Assembly (NCBI GenBank): GCA_905198125.1
Contig: CAJKBH010000013.1
Location: 14,627 to 78,626, forward strand
Direction: 5' to 3'
DNA length: 64,000 nucleotides
Source: an uncultured Porphyromonadaceae bacterium
GTDB taxonomy: Bacteria > Bacteroidota > Bacteroidia > Bacteroidales > Muribaculaceae
Part shown: positions 8,777 to 17,596 of the stretch, one piece after another
Numbering within the stretch: position 1 is the stretch's first letter
Layout of the letters: each line of letters begins with the position of its first letter
Notes under the pieces: model-generated
Told to the model about the DNA's origin: nothing
Databases searched by the model: none
The model's input: only the letters and a program-made list of their open reading frames with translations
Program-made: the position numbers and the translations under genes

Positions 8777-10078
8777 ATGAAAATAGCAGTTGCAGGAACA
8801 GGATATGTAGGACTGAGCATCGCGGTATTGCTTGCTCAGCACAACAAGGTGACAGCCGTGGACGTGATACCCGAGAAGGTGGAAATGCTCAACAATCGTC
8901 AGTCGCCGATAAAGGATGAGTATATCGAGAAATACCTGAAGGAAAAGGAACTTGACCTTACGGCCACACTGGATGGAGCAGCGGCATACGCCGATGCGGA
9001 ATATGTAGTGATAGCCGCTCCCACCAATTATGATCCGGTCAAGAATTATTTCGACACTCATTGCATCGAAGACATAATCGACCTGGTGCTGCGCGTTAAT
9101 CCACAGGCCGTGATGGTGATCAAGTCGACAATCCCGGTAGGTTACTGCCGCTCGCTCTATCTCAAATACTACAACCGGGGAGTAAAAAAGATGAACCTGT
9201 TGTTTTTCCCCGAGTTCCTTCGCGAGAGCAAGGCATTGTACGACAACCTGTATCCCTCGCGCATCATAGCCGGAATACCTCAAATCAAGAATCGTCCCGA
9301 GGATGAAGCCGAGAACAAAGCAATCGAGGCTATAGCCGACATTCCGCTTCTTGACAAGGCGGCGCACACGTTCGCATCCTTGCTGCAGCATGGCGCCATC
9401 GAGGAAGATATTCCTACACTGTACATGGGCATCCAGGAGGCTGAGGCTGTCAAGCTGTTCGCCAACACATATCTGGCCCTGCGCGTAAGCTATTTCAACG
9501 AGCTTGACACATACGCCGAGGTGAAAGGTCTGGATTCCAGGAGCATCATAGAGGGAATCGGTCTCGATCCGCGTATCGGCACGCACTACAACAATCCCAG
9601 CTTCGGTTACGGAGGCTACTGCCTGCCCAAGGACTCGAAGCAGCTTCTGGCCAACTACGCCGACGTGCCTCAGAACATGATGTCGGCCATCGTGGAGAGC
9701 AACCGTACGCGCAAGGACTTCATAGCCGACCAGGTGCTTCATCTGGCCGGATATTATACCCGAAACGCCACCTACGACTCCAGCAAGGAGCAGCCCTGTG
9801 TAGTGGGAGTCTACCGCCTGACCATGAAGTCGAATTCCGACAATTTCCGCCATTCGTCCATCCAGGGTGTGATGAAGCGCATCAAGGCAAAGGGTGCGCA
9901 GGTGATAGTGTACGAGCCTACGCTGGAGAATGGCTCCACATTCTTCGGCTCTTTGGTGGTGAACGATCTTGACACATTCAAGAGCAGATGCAACGCCATC
10001 ATAGCCAACCGGTATGATCCGGCGCTGGACGATGTGCTCGACAAGGTGTACACACGCGATATATTCAAACGAGACTAA
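8777..10078 (+). CDS. ugd: UDP-glucose 6-dehydrogenase family
   Basis: 433 residues. The N-terminal Rossmann motif is IAVAGTGYVGLSIA (residues 3-16). The catalytic-cysteine motif GYGGYCLPKDS sits near residue 281, and the C-terminal domain ends in NAIIANRYDPAL. The enzyme oxidises UDP-glucose (or a related UDP-sugar) to the uronic acid with two NAD+. The next gene, two bases downstream, is a UDP-glucuronate epimerase-like protein, which supports UDP-glucose as substrate and capsule or polysaccharide synthesis as the use. GDP-mannose or UDP-N-acetylhexosamine dehydrogenase is less likely. The upstream 102-base gap separates it from mutS2 and shows no clear promoter. Confidence 0.9.
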   Translation: MKIAVAGTGYVGLSIAVLLAQHNKVTAVDVIPEKVEMLNNRQSPIKDEYIEKYLKEKELDLTATLDGAAAYADAEYVVIAAPTNYDPVKNYFDTHCIEDIIDLVLRVNPQAVMVIKSTIPVGYCRSLYLKYYNRGVKKMNLLFFPEFLRESKALYDNLYPSRIIAGIPQIKNRPEDEAENKAIEAIADIPLLDKAAHTFASLLQHGAIEEDIPTLYMGIQEAEAVKLFANTYLALRVSYFNELDTYAEVKGLDSRSIIEGIGLDPRIGTHYNNPSFGYGGYCLPKDSKQLLANYADVPQNMMSAIVESNRTRKDFIADQVLHLAGYYTRNATYDSSKEQPCVVGVYRLTMKSNSDNFRHSSIQGVMKRIKAKGAQVIVYEPTLENGSTFFGSLVVNDLDTFKSRCNAIIANRYDPALDDVLDKVYTRDIFKRD

Positions 10079-10080
10079 TC

Positions 10081-11163
10081 ATGTTGAAAGACAATATAAC
10101 CATCAACGGCAGCACCGTCTTCGTAACCGGTGTTGCCGGTTTCATAGGTGCCAATCTGGCCAAACGTCTGTTGGCCGAGTATCCGGAATGTCGTGTTGTA
10201 GGAATTGATTCCATTACGGACTATTACGATACATCGCTGAAATATGAGCGTCTGGCGGAACTTGAGAAATACGGCGACCGCTTCGTATTCGTAAAGGGTT
10301 CAATTTCCGATCGTCAGACAGTTGACCGGATATTCAAGGATTACCAGCCTGAAATAGTAGTAAATCTCGCCGCTCAGGCCGGAGTTCGCTATTCCATCGA
10401 GAATCCGGATGCTTACGTCGACAGCAATCTGATAGGATTCTACAATATCCTGGAGGCTTGCAGACATAGTTATGATCCGGGAAACATGCCTGTGCAGCAT
10501 CTGGTGTTCGCATCATCTTCAAGTGTGTACGGATCCAACAAGAAGATTCCTTACAGCACCGACGACAAGGTGGACAATCCGGTCAGCCTGTATGCGGCCA
10601 CTAAAAAGAGCAACGAGTTGATGGCACATGCATACGCCAAGCTTTACGACATCCCGTCTACGGGTCTTCGATTCTTCACGGTCTATGGACCTTGCGGCCG
10701 TCCGGATATGGCATACTTCGGCTTTACCGACAAGCTCGTGAACGGCCGAACCATCAAGATATTCAATTACGGCGATTGCAAACGAGACTTCACATATATC
10801 GACGACATAGTGGAGGGCGTGATACGCGTGATGCGTCATGCACCGGAACGCAGCAAGGGGGAGGACGGTCTACCGGTACCACCGTATAAGATCTACAACA
10901 TCGGCAACAACCAGCCGGAGAATCTGCTGGACTTTGTCAGGATACTTCAGGAGGAACTGGTATCTGCCAAAATATTACCTGCTGATTTTGACTTCGACGC
11001 GCACACCGAGATGGTGCCGATGCAGCCGGGAGACGTTCCGGTCACATACGCCGACACAACGCCGCTGGAGCAGGATTTCGGATTCCGGCCGTCAACGCCT
11101 TTACGCACAGGCCTCCGGGCCTTCGCGCAGTGGTATGCCGAAAAATATCATACCGATGCCTAA
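10081..11163 (+). CDS. UDP-glucuronate 4-epimerase-like SDR protein
   Basis: 360 residues, an extended short-chain dehydrogenase. The NAD-binding motif GVAGFIG has Gly17, Gly20 and Gly23. The catalytic YxxxK is at about Tyr171 and Lys175 (LYAATKKS), preceded by the FASSSSVYG strand. GLRFFTVYGPCGRPDMA is typical of UDP-glucuronate/UDP-galacturonate epimerases, which make UDP-galacturonate from UDP-glucuronate. Its place directly behind the dehydrogenase gives a two-step route from UDP-glucose to UDP-galacturonate. The related UDP-glucose 4-epimerases are the main alternative. Its end overlaps the start of the next gene. Confidence 0.85.
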   Translation: MLKDNITINGSTVFVTGVAGFIGANLAKRLLAEYPECRVVGIDSITDYYDTSLKYERLAELEKYGDRFVFVKGSISDRQTVDRIFKDYQPEIVVNLAAQAGVRYSIENPDAYVDSNLIGFYNILEACRHSYDPGNMPVQHLVFASSSSVYGSNKKIPYSTDDKVDNPVSLYAATKKSNELMAHAYAKLYDIPSTGLRFFTVYGPCGRPDMAYFGFTDKLVNGRTIKIFNYGDCKRDFTYIDDIVEGVIRVMRHAPERSKGEDGLPVPPYKIYNIGNNQPENLLDFVRILQEELVSAKILPADFDFDAHTEMVPMQPGDVPVTYADTTPLEQDFGFRPSTPLRTGLRAFAQWYAEKYHTDA

Positions 11164-12457
11164 CAGGCTCTTCATGACGTCATGTATGGCCACGCTGACC
11201 GTATTCGGCATGGCCGCGCAGTCCGGAAGCTGGAAAGGGGAACTTAAGGTAGGTGGCACTACGCTGCCTATCATATTTAACTTTTCGACTGAAGGATGCA
11301 CTCTGGATTCACCGGCGCAGGGAGCCAAAGGGATTCCGGCCAAATGGACTCCCGACACATCCGGCAAGGTTTCAGTACAGATTCCGGTAATTAACGGTTC
11401 GTTCGAAGGGAAGTTGACGGGCGATTCCATTCCCGGCAAGTTCACACAGTATGGATACTCCGTGCCATTGACACTCCGACCGGGAGAAGTAAAGCTAAAC
11501 CGCCCTCAGACACCCAAACCGCCATACCCGTACACCACCGAGGAGGTATCGTTCAAAAATGACGATGCCATCCTTAGTGGCACACTTACGCTGCCCGAAA
11601 ACTACACAAAGAATACGCCGGCACTCGTCATGGTTACAGGCAGCGGATTACAGAATCGTGACGAAGAAGCGTTCGGACACAAACCGTTTGCCGTTATTGC
11701 CGATGCCCTCGCGCGTCAGGGAATAGCCACCCTTCGATACGATGACCGAGGATTTGGCGAATCAACCGGAGACGTCATTAGCAGCACCATAGACGATTTC
11801 AAGAACGATGCTGCGGCCGGCATCAGGTTACTTTGTAAACGTTTCAAACATGTAGGTGTTCTTGGCCATAGCGAAGGCGGAACAATAGCCATGATGCTTG
11901 CAGCCGACAAGGCCGTGGATTTCGCAATATCACTTGCAGGCATGACCGTAAGCGGCAAGGAACTGTTGCTACGCCAGAATCGGGATGCTCTTGCCGGAAT
12001 CGGATTGAGTTCTGATTTAGTCGATATTTATTGCAAACATCTGTCCGATGGAATGGATGCGGTCATAGCCGGCAAAGATCCTGAACCATTCAACGACACG
12101 CAACTTCCGGCAGCCCTTAATCAGAATCTCAACAAGGCATTCCAAGAGTTCGCGACACCGTATATGCGCTCGTTTATCCGGCTTTCTGCCAAGGATAATC
12201 TTGCCAAGACATCCATTCCGCTTTTGGCTTTAAACGGCACGAAGGACACCCAGGTGGATTATGTCAGTAATCTCGCCGCAGTCAAGGCCCTTGCATCCAG
12301 CAAACCATTTACAGTCAAGCCATACGAAGGACTGAATCATTTCTTCCAGCACGCCGAAACCGGCTCTGTTGATGAATACGGCAAAATCGAAGAAACCATT
12401 TCCCCCGAAGTCCTTTCCGACATCATCACCTGGATCAAAGAACGATTTCTAAGATAG
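11156..12457 (+). CDS. Secreted alpha/beta hydrolase
   Basis: 433 residues from the ATG at 11156. Upstream in-frame codons read through the epimerase gene and are not supported. The first 20 or so residues look like a signal peptide (MPNRLFMTSCMATLTVFGMAAQS); an ATG at 11174 is an alternative. A beta-rich N-terminal region (about 25-120) precedes the hydrolase fold. The putative triad is Ser239 in GHSEGG, Asp364 in GTKDTQ and His395 in GLNHFFQ. The oxyanion stretch is MVTGSGLQNRDEEAFGHKPF. Such proteins are periplasmic esterases or peptidases of unknown substrate. The gene overlaps the epimerase by 8 bases and ends 3 bases from a convergent gene. Confidence 0.82.
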   Translation: MPNRLFMTSCMATLTVFGMAAQSGSWKGELKVGGTTLPIIFNFSTEGCTLDSPAQGAKGIPAKWTPDTSGKVSVQIPVINGSFEGKLTGDSIPGKFTQYGYSVPLTLRPGEVKLNRPQTPKPPYPYTTEEVSFKNDDAILSGTLTLPENYTKNTPALVMVTGSGLQNRDEEAFGHKPFAVIADALARQGIATLRYDDRGFGESTGDVISSTIDDFKNDAAAGIRLLCKRFKHVGVLGHSEGGTIAMMLAADKAVDFAISLAGMTVSGKELLLRQNRDALAGIGLSSDLVDIYCKHLSDGMDAVIAGKDPEPFNDTQLPAALNQNLNKAFQEFATPYMRSFIRLSAKDNLAKTSIPLLALNGTKDTQVDYVSNLAAVKALASSKPFTVKPYEGLNHFFQHAETGSVDEYGKIEETISPEVLSDIITWIKERFLR

Positions 12458-12460
12458 TAC

Positions 12461-13354
12461 TTATTTTGTGCCGGCAATGTAATCAAGATATATAATTAGC
12501 CTGTTATCAAACACATATATTTCGCCACTTATATTTCTATCAATTTTAAAACAATAGCCTTCCTGTCGTTCGGAACCATCTGTGGATTTTATTATTCGAT
12601 TGGATAAATCAATTCCCCAGGATTTAAGTTTCCGGACAATTTTCTCTAATTTTGAATCTGGATTAACGTTTTGAGAAGAAGAATAATAACCATATCTCAT
12701 GGGATTATATGTAGACTTGAAAAACGTTACATCAACATCAAATATTTCATCCAATAATTCAATTGGTCGATTTATTAAAAATTCTGTTCTGTCCTCAGAA
12801 TTATTATATCTATTATAAGTTAGACGATATTCATTACAAAAGTTTTTAAACGATGTAACAGTTAATTCACCCATAGGTATATTTATATCAAATGGGTGTA
12901 TGATAGTCTTAAAGAAACTTTCCTTACTATCGATTGAGGGATGCCACACGTTGTTTGAAGTGTTTCTTTGCGTAACATTTTGTGATGCTTTGGTTAAGTT
13001 ACTACTTGAACCTTTCTTCGAGCCTCTGCGAATATACTTTGAGCCATTTAATAAAATGGTGTTGTTGTCTATTATTGAAATTGTTTTATAAGTTACTTTA
13101 TTATTGGGCCATACCCATATCAACGTGTTCTCATCTGCAAGATACCAGGTAAAGTCGCCCAACGAATCTTCAAACAGGACGATTGAAGTCATTATTGATC
13201 CTGTCCCGTCGGCATTATACTTATCCCATCCGAGTATATCTGAATTTTCTTCATACCATTCTCCTACGATAATTTGTTTAACTTCGTTGATGCTACGTGC
13301 AAATGATACTAACGAGCAAGAAACTACGAATAGAATTAAAAGATATTTTTTCAT
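12461..13354 (-). CDS. Secreted protein of unknown function with lipocalin-like N-terminal region
   Basis: 297 residues, starting at MKKYLLILFVVSCSLVSFA, a good signal peptide; a 19-residue upstream extension is not supported. Residues 20-115 alternate charged and aromatic strands (VGEWYEE, YNADGTGS, FTWYLADENTLIWVW, ILLNGSKYIRRG) as in lipocalin-like stress or secreted domains. A Ser/Asn-rich linker follows, then a second domain with no family I recognise. Base composition is much more AT-rich than both neighbours, with Asn/Ile/Lys/Tyr-rich coding, which suggests recent acquisition or fast change. It is convergent with the hydrolase gene and 204 bases from the Wzi-like gene. Confidence 0.7.
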   Translation of the reverse strand: MKKYLLILFVVSCSLVSFARSINEVKQIIVGEWYEENSDILGWDKYNADGTGSIMTSIVLFEDSLGDFTWYLADENTLIWVWPNNKVTYKTISIIDNNTILLNGSKYIRRGSKKGSSSNLTKASQNVTQRNTSNNVWHPSIDSKESFFKTIIHPFDINIPMGELTVTSFKNFCNEYRLTYNRYNNSEDRTEFLINRPIELLDEIFDVDVTFFKSTYNPMRYGYYSSSQNVNPDSKLEKIVRKLKSWGIDLSNRIIKSTDGSERQEGYCFKIDRNISGEIYVFDNRLIIYLDYIAGTK

Positions 13355-13452
13355 GATGGCTGATTTTCCTACAAAAATACTACTTTTTATGAATTTACAA
13401 CTCAACCACATATTTTATTCCAATATTTACATATTGATTATAAAAATAACAT

Positions 13453-13495
13453 CGCACAGAACGGCCGGTATGAGCATACCGAAACGTGCTGTGCG
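13453..13495 (-). terminator. Nested hairpin, probable terminator of the wzi-like gene
   Basis: Outer 7-base arms CGCACAG (13453-13459) and CTGTGCG (13489-13495) enclose a second perfect stem CGGTATG/CATACCG (13466-13481). Read on the minus strand the structure is followed by a T-rich stretch (GTTATTTTTATAA). It lies about 64 bases past the stop of the wzi-like gene. Confidence 0.5.
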
Positions 13496-13558
13496 TTGCC
13501 TTGTTTAATTAATCGAATGAACTTGCTATACTTCAGACGGCCCTCTGATTCTCAAAAA

Positions 13559-15043
13559 TCAGAATTTGATGAAGCCGGTCTTGGAGATGGTGATGCCGAA
13601 GCCGGCGCTCTTGCCGATAAGGTTGCCGTTGTCAAGAGCGAAAGTCAAAGTGCCTTCCCAGCCCTTCAGCTTGGCGGGATGCCAGCTGGCCTGCACCAAC
13701 ATACTGAAGTCATGCAACACGTGTCTGGTAGGTTTTGAATAAGTACCCCAGCTGTTGATGCCGCTCATACGCAGTTTCCATGATACCTGCCTGGTGGGAT
13801 CTCCCTTCAGTCCGATGTTCCATGCGTCTATGCGGTTATGCAGGAATTCATTCTGGTGGCCGGCATTGTAAATGGGGGAAATCAGGAACGGATTGCCCAT
13901 TGCATACCCGAAATTAGACCAGGTCTGATAGATATAATGGTTGTAATACTGATCGACCGAAGAAACCTGATGGTTCAGCGCAGGAGTATGGTCGTAATAA
14001 GCGGGACCGGACTGATCGCGTGTTGTAATGTATTCTATTACGGCTTCTGAAATGAAAGGATTTTTAGGCATGTGTCCTTCGAGTCCCCACAGGCCGTCCT
14101 TCCAGGGATAATCGAAGAACAGCATGGAATGATCCTCGAAGAAATGCTGATAATATGCCTTGACACTCCAGCCATTAGGATCATACCAGCCTAACGCGAA
14201 TGTCCAGTTGCCTAAGAAGTTGCCCTGAACATTCAGCTGTTCGCCCATCGGCGTCGATGACTCGCCCCCGAGGGGAATCATGCCTTTGATCCATGCCTTT
14301 AAGTCGGACGGATTCTTACGTTTAGACCAGCCGTCCTTCTCAGAATATGTATATGTGGTGCCTCCGAACTGTGAATCCATTCGTAATCCCAATTCACCCA
14401 CAAGAGGGAACTGTCGTTTGTCGCCGAACTTGATATAGATGGCGCGCGTGCAATATAGTTGATTCAGCGTATAGGCCGATCCATACTCCCGATAGTGATC
14501 TTTCATCCAGCGATGCTGGGTGAACATGCCATATCCGATATATCCTTTCACGGCAAACCATCCCTTACAGCCCCATACATCGGCATAATCGAATATCCCT
14601 ATACGAAACTGTGGAATAGGTCGGGCATTGCTCGATGCAGTAAGATTCCCGGATGAAAGGTCTGACGTCATCAAGTCTCCGGGCATCTCCTTCTGACCGA
14701 TCATCGCGTTAAGACAGCGGTACTTAACCTCGGCATATATCTGCTGAGGAATGAACGCCTCCTGGAAATTGTAAGCGCCACCCAGTTCGACACCTGCGCC
14801 CCAGGAAAATCTCTTGTCATGGTCCAGATCATGGAAGATGCCGGCGCGAATCCAGCCATTATTTTTTTGTAATCCGGAGAAACCGTAATGATCGCTTACC
14901 ATCCAGAATGGTGTGTGTGCTCCGTCGCTGAATGTAACGCCTATCTCACCCCGATACCGAAGTGAGTCTCCAAATTCACGTCCGAAAGCTGGAACCAATG
15001 AGCATGATGCAAGCAACAGGCCTATAACAAGTAATTTCTTCAT
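13559..15043 (-). CDS. Capsule assembly Wzi family outer-membrane protein
   Basis: 494 residues from MKKLLVIGLLLASCSLVPAFG, a signal peptide; the in-frame ATG 30 bases upstream would place extra polar residues before it. The body is a series of amphipathic beta strands with many Trp, Tyr and Gly (YRGEIGVTFSDG, WVSDHYGFSG-like, WNIGLKGDPTRQVSWKLRMSG). It ends in Phe (GFIKF), the normal C-terminus of an outer-membrane beta barrel. This matches the Wzi/CapAB-like barrel family of Bacteroidetes, which in enterobacteria helps attach capsule at the surface. Nearby UDP-sugar genes fit a capsule link, but no other capsule genes are present here. Confidence 0.8.
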   Translation of the reverse strand: MKKLLVIGLLLASCSLVPAFGREFGDSLRYRGEIGVTFSDGAHTPFWMVSDHYGFSGLQKNNGWIRAGIFHDLDHDKRFSWGAGVELGGAYNFQEAFIPQQIYAEVKYRCLNAMIGQKEMPGDLMTSDLSSGNLTASSNARPIPQFRIGIFDYADVWGCKGWFAVKGYIGYGMFTQHRWMKDHYREYGSAYTLNQLYCTRAIYIKFGDKRQFPLVGELGLRMDSQFGGTTYTYSEKDGWSKRKNPSDLKAWIKGMIPLGGESSTPMGEQLNVQGNFLGNWTFALGWYDPNGWSVKAYYQHFFEDHSMLFFDYPWKDGLWGLEGHMPKNPFISEAVIEYITTRDQSGPAYYDHTPALNHQVSSVDQYYNHYIYQTWSNFGYAMGNPFLISPIYNAGHQNEFLHNRIDAWNIGLKGDPTRQVSWKLRMSGINSWGTYSKPTRHVLHDFSMLVQASWHPAKLKGWEGTLTFALDNGNLIGKSAGFGITISKTGFIKF

Positions 15044-15092
15044 AATAATGAAATGATATTGCATATTTAACAATATGCTGACTCTAATGATG

Positions 15093-15125
15093 CAAAATTA
15101 ATCAAAAATTTTTACATATTGACAA
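15093..15125 (-). promoter_or_regulatory. Promoter-like sequence upstream of the wzi-like gene
   Basis: On the minus strand TAATTTTG (plus 15093-15100) matches the TAnnTTTG -7 element, with TTG at 15123-15125 about 22 bases upstream, slightly longer than ideal. It lies 50 bases before the start codon in the divergent gap to the TonB receptor. Confidence 0.4.
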
Positions 15126-15178
15126 TTGCTCGTGCCAAAGATGATAATAAACAGTGCCGGGAGGGCGTTTTTTAATGG

Positions 15179-17569
15179 ATGAATAGGTTGTTTACAGGCA
15201 TAATAATAATGATATTTACAGTTCTTGGACTTAATGCCGAGAACGTGAAGATCAGCGGCAAGGTAATCGACAACGAGGACAAGCCGATAGAATTCGGCAC
15301 AGTACGTGTTGCGGGAACAGCCTTGGGCACCAATACCAATCTGAAAGGAGACTACACTCTGACCATAGCGCAGAAAGATACCATCGAAATGGTGTTCAGC
15401 TGTGTAGGATTCAAGACTGTAAAACATAAACTTGTCAATCCGAAGGGTGATCTTACTCTGAACGTGCGCCTTTATCCCATGGATGTAGACCTTAAGGAAT
15501 TCGAGGTAATCGGTTTCCGCAACAACATCAACGGGATGCAGTCGTTCGATACCGAAAGTTTCAAGCTTTCGCCCGATGTGTCTGGTGGAAGCGTCGAGGC
15601 CATGATCACAACCATGCCCGGCGTGAACTCCAACAACGAGATGTCATCTCAATATTCCGTGCGTGGAGGCACATTCGACGAGAACTCGGTGTATATCAAC
15701 GGAATGGAGGTGTACAGGCCGCAGTTGATACGCTCCGGCCAACAGGAGGGTCTGAGTATCATAAACCCAGATATGGTAGGCAACCTTAAATTCTCGACCG
15801 GAGGATTCCCGGCTCGATACGCCGACAAAATGTCGTCGGCTCTGGACATAACATATCGCGAGCCTGAGGCACTGGAGGGGGCAGTATCCGCAAGTCTGAT
15901 GGGGGGAAGCGTGATGTTCGGACAGAATTCCGGCAAGTTCTCGCAGATACACGGTGCCAGACTGAAAAAGAACAATTCTCTGCTGGCAAGCCAGGACACA
16001 AAGGGAGAGTATGATCCATTGTTCTTCGACTACCAGACCAATATGACCCTGAAGCCGAACGACCACTGGAGTATCAATCTGATGGGAAACATCTCGCTGA
16101 ATCATTTCAACTTCAAGCCGCACGACCGCGAGACCACTTTCGGCACATCACAGGATGCCAAAAGTTTCCGTGTATATTTCGACGGTGCGGAAAGAGACAA
16201 GTTCGAGACATATCTCGGTGCGCTGACAGTCAATTATCGTCACAACAAGGCCACAAGTTTTTCGCTCGGAATCGGAGGATTCCTGAGTAACGAACTGGTA
16301 AGCTATGACATATCGGGCGAATACTGGCTTGACCAGGCCGGCACAGGAGGGCCCGAAGGGGTAGGCGGCGAGTTGGGCGTTGGCAAATATATGGAGCATT
16401 CGCGCAACCGCTTGAAATCATCCGTGCTGTCGGTTAATTTCAAAGGCTCAACCCGCTATAAGATAAATAATTTTGCATACGGCATAGAATATCAGCGGCA
16501 GAACTTCCGCGACCGCACCAAGGAATGGGAATGGCGTGACTCCGCAGGCTATTCATTGCCCCATAAGCCCGACGCACTGCATCTGATATACAACATGAAA
16601 TCGCACAACGACGCTAATATCAACAGACTGTCGCTGTATGTGGAAGATGCGTTGTATATCACTACCAATTCGGCTCACATGACGCTGAACGCCGGACTTA
16701 GGTTGTCGTACAATTCGTTCAACAAGGAATTTTTAGCCTCCCCGCGTCTTAACTTCACGGCAAGCCCCAACAGCTTGCCCAACTGGATATTCCGGCTTGG
16801 CACTGGCCTTTATTATCAAAGTCCGTTCTATAAGGAATATCGTCAGACCGTGACCGATCCGCTCGGCAACGGATCAATCAGGCTGAATCAGAACATCAAA
16901 TCACCCCGAAGCATTCAGGTCATAGCGGGTGCTGATTTCACATTCCGTGCCATGAACCGCCCGTTCAAGCTGTCGGGCGAAGTATATTATAAGAATCTGT
17001 CGCGACTTATCAGCTATGAGTATGATAATCTGAAGATAGTATATTCAGGCCTCAACGACTCGAAGGGATACACTATGGGACTTGACCTGAAACTGTTCGG
17101 GCAGTTTGTGGAAGGCTCCGATTCCTGGCTTAGTTTCTCGCTGATGAAGACGCAGCAGACTCTCGACGGCAAGAAAATGCCGATGCCTTCAGACCAGCGT
17201 TATTCGGTATCACTTTACTTCACCGACTATCTGCCACGTTTCCCGAGGCTCAAATTCAGTCTGCGCGGTGTTGTATCCGACGGTCTGACCATGACGCCGC
17301 CTCATACATCCAGATCCAAGACATACTTCAGGGCTCCCGCCTACAAACGTCTGGACATCGGGGTAAGCTGGCAGTTCTTCGGCGCTCCGGACCAGAAACC
17401 TCATAAGATTTTCAAAAGCATGGTGTTGGCGCTTGATGCCTTCAACCTGCTGGACATAACCAACGTGAGCAGCTACTATTGGGTAACGGATGTGAACAAT
17501 ATGCAGTATGCCGTACCCAATTATCTGACGCGCAGACAATTCAATCTGCGTCTTTCAATGGAATTCTAA
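15179..17569 (+). CDS. TonB-dependent outer-membrane receptor with carboxypeptidase-regulatory-like N-terminus
   Basis: 796 residues. The signal peptide is MNRLFTGIIIMIFTVLGLNA. A CarboxypepD-regulatory-like beta sandwich follows (about 22-105; ISGKVIDNEDKPIEFGTVRV...LKGDYTLTI), then the plug domain (about 115-220, with SVRGGTFDENSVYINGMEVY) and the beta barrel up to the terminal Phe (LRLSMEF). It takes up an unknown ligand using the TonB system. It lacks a SusD partner, and the N-terminal strand composition is not typical SusC, so it is not evidence of a polysaccharide locus. The next gene starts 27 bases downstream and is a secreted Tricorn-like protease, so peptide or protein-derived ligands are a possibility (inference). 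Confidence 0.9.
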   Translation: MNRLFTGIIIMIFTVLGLNAENVKISGKVIDNEDKPIEFGTVRVAGTALGTNTNLKGDYTLTIAQKDTIEMVFSCVGFKTVKHKLVNPKGDLTLNVRLYPMDVDLKEFEVIGFRNNINGMQSFDTESFKLSPDVSGGSVEAMITTMPGVNSNNEMSSQYSVRGGTFDENSVYINGMEVYRPQLIRSGQQEGLSIINPDMVGNLKFSTGGFPARYADKMSSALDITYREPEALEGAVSASLMGGSVMFGQNSGKFSQIHGARLKKNNSLLASQDTKGEYDPLFFDYQTNMTLKPNDHWSINLMGNISLNHFNFKPHDRETTFGTSQDAKSFRVYFDGAERDKFETYLGALTVNYRHNKATSFSLGIGGFLSNELVSYDISGEYWLDQAGTGGPEGVGGELGVGKYMEHSRNRLKSSVLSVNFKGSTRYKINNFAYGIEYQRQNFRDRTKEWEWRDSAGYSLPHKPDALHLIYNMKSHNDANINRLSLYVEDALYITTNSAHMTLNAGLRLSYNSFNKEFLASPRLNFTASPNSLPNWIFRLGTGLYYQSPFYKEYRQTVTDPLGNGSIRLNQNIKSPRSIQVIAGADFTFRAMNRPFKLSGEVYYKNLSRLISYEYDNLKIVYSGLNDSKGYTMGLDLKLFGQFVEGSDSWLSFSLMKTQQTLDGKKMPMPSDQRYSVSLYFTDYLPRFPRLKFSLRGVVSDGLTMTPPHTSRSKTYFRAPAYKRLDIGVSWQFFGAPDQKPHKIFKSMVLALDAFNLLDITNVSSYYWVTDVNNMQYAVPNYLTRRQFNLRLSMEF

Positions 17570-17596
17570 TATTGACAATTCAAACACTACTATATC

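Noticed and set aside
8762..9853. Long open frame (363 codons) antisense to ugd
   Set aside because: Its translation is His/Val/Leu-rich with no family resemblance, and ugd on the other strand has complete motifs; it is a reflection of that codon use.
10838..11155. Long N-terminal extension of the alpha/beta hydrolase
   Set aside because: It overlaps the epimerase gene entirely and is arginine-rich; the signal peptide at 11156 gives a better start.
15179..17569. SusC of a polysaccharide utilisation locus
   Set aside because: No SusD gene follows, and the gene pairs with a protease, so a general TonB receptor is the safer call.
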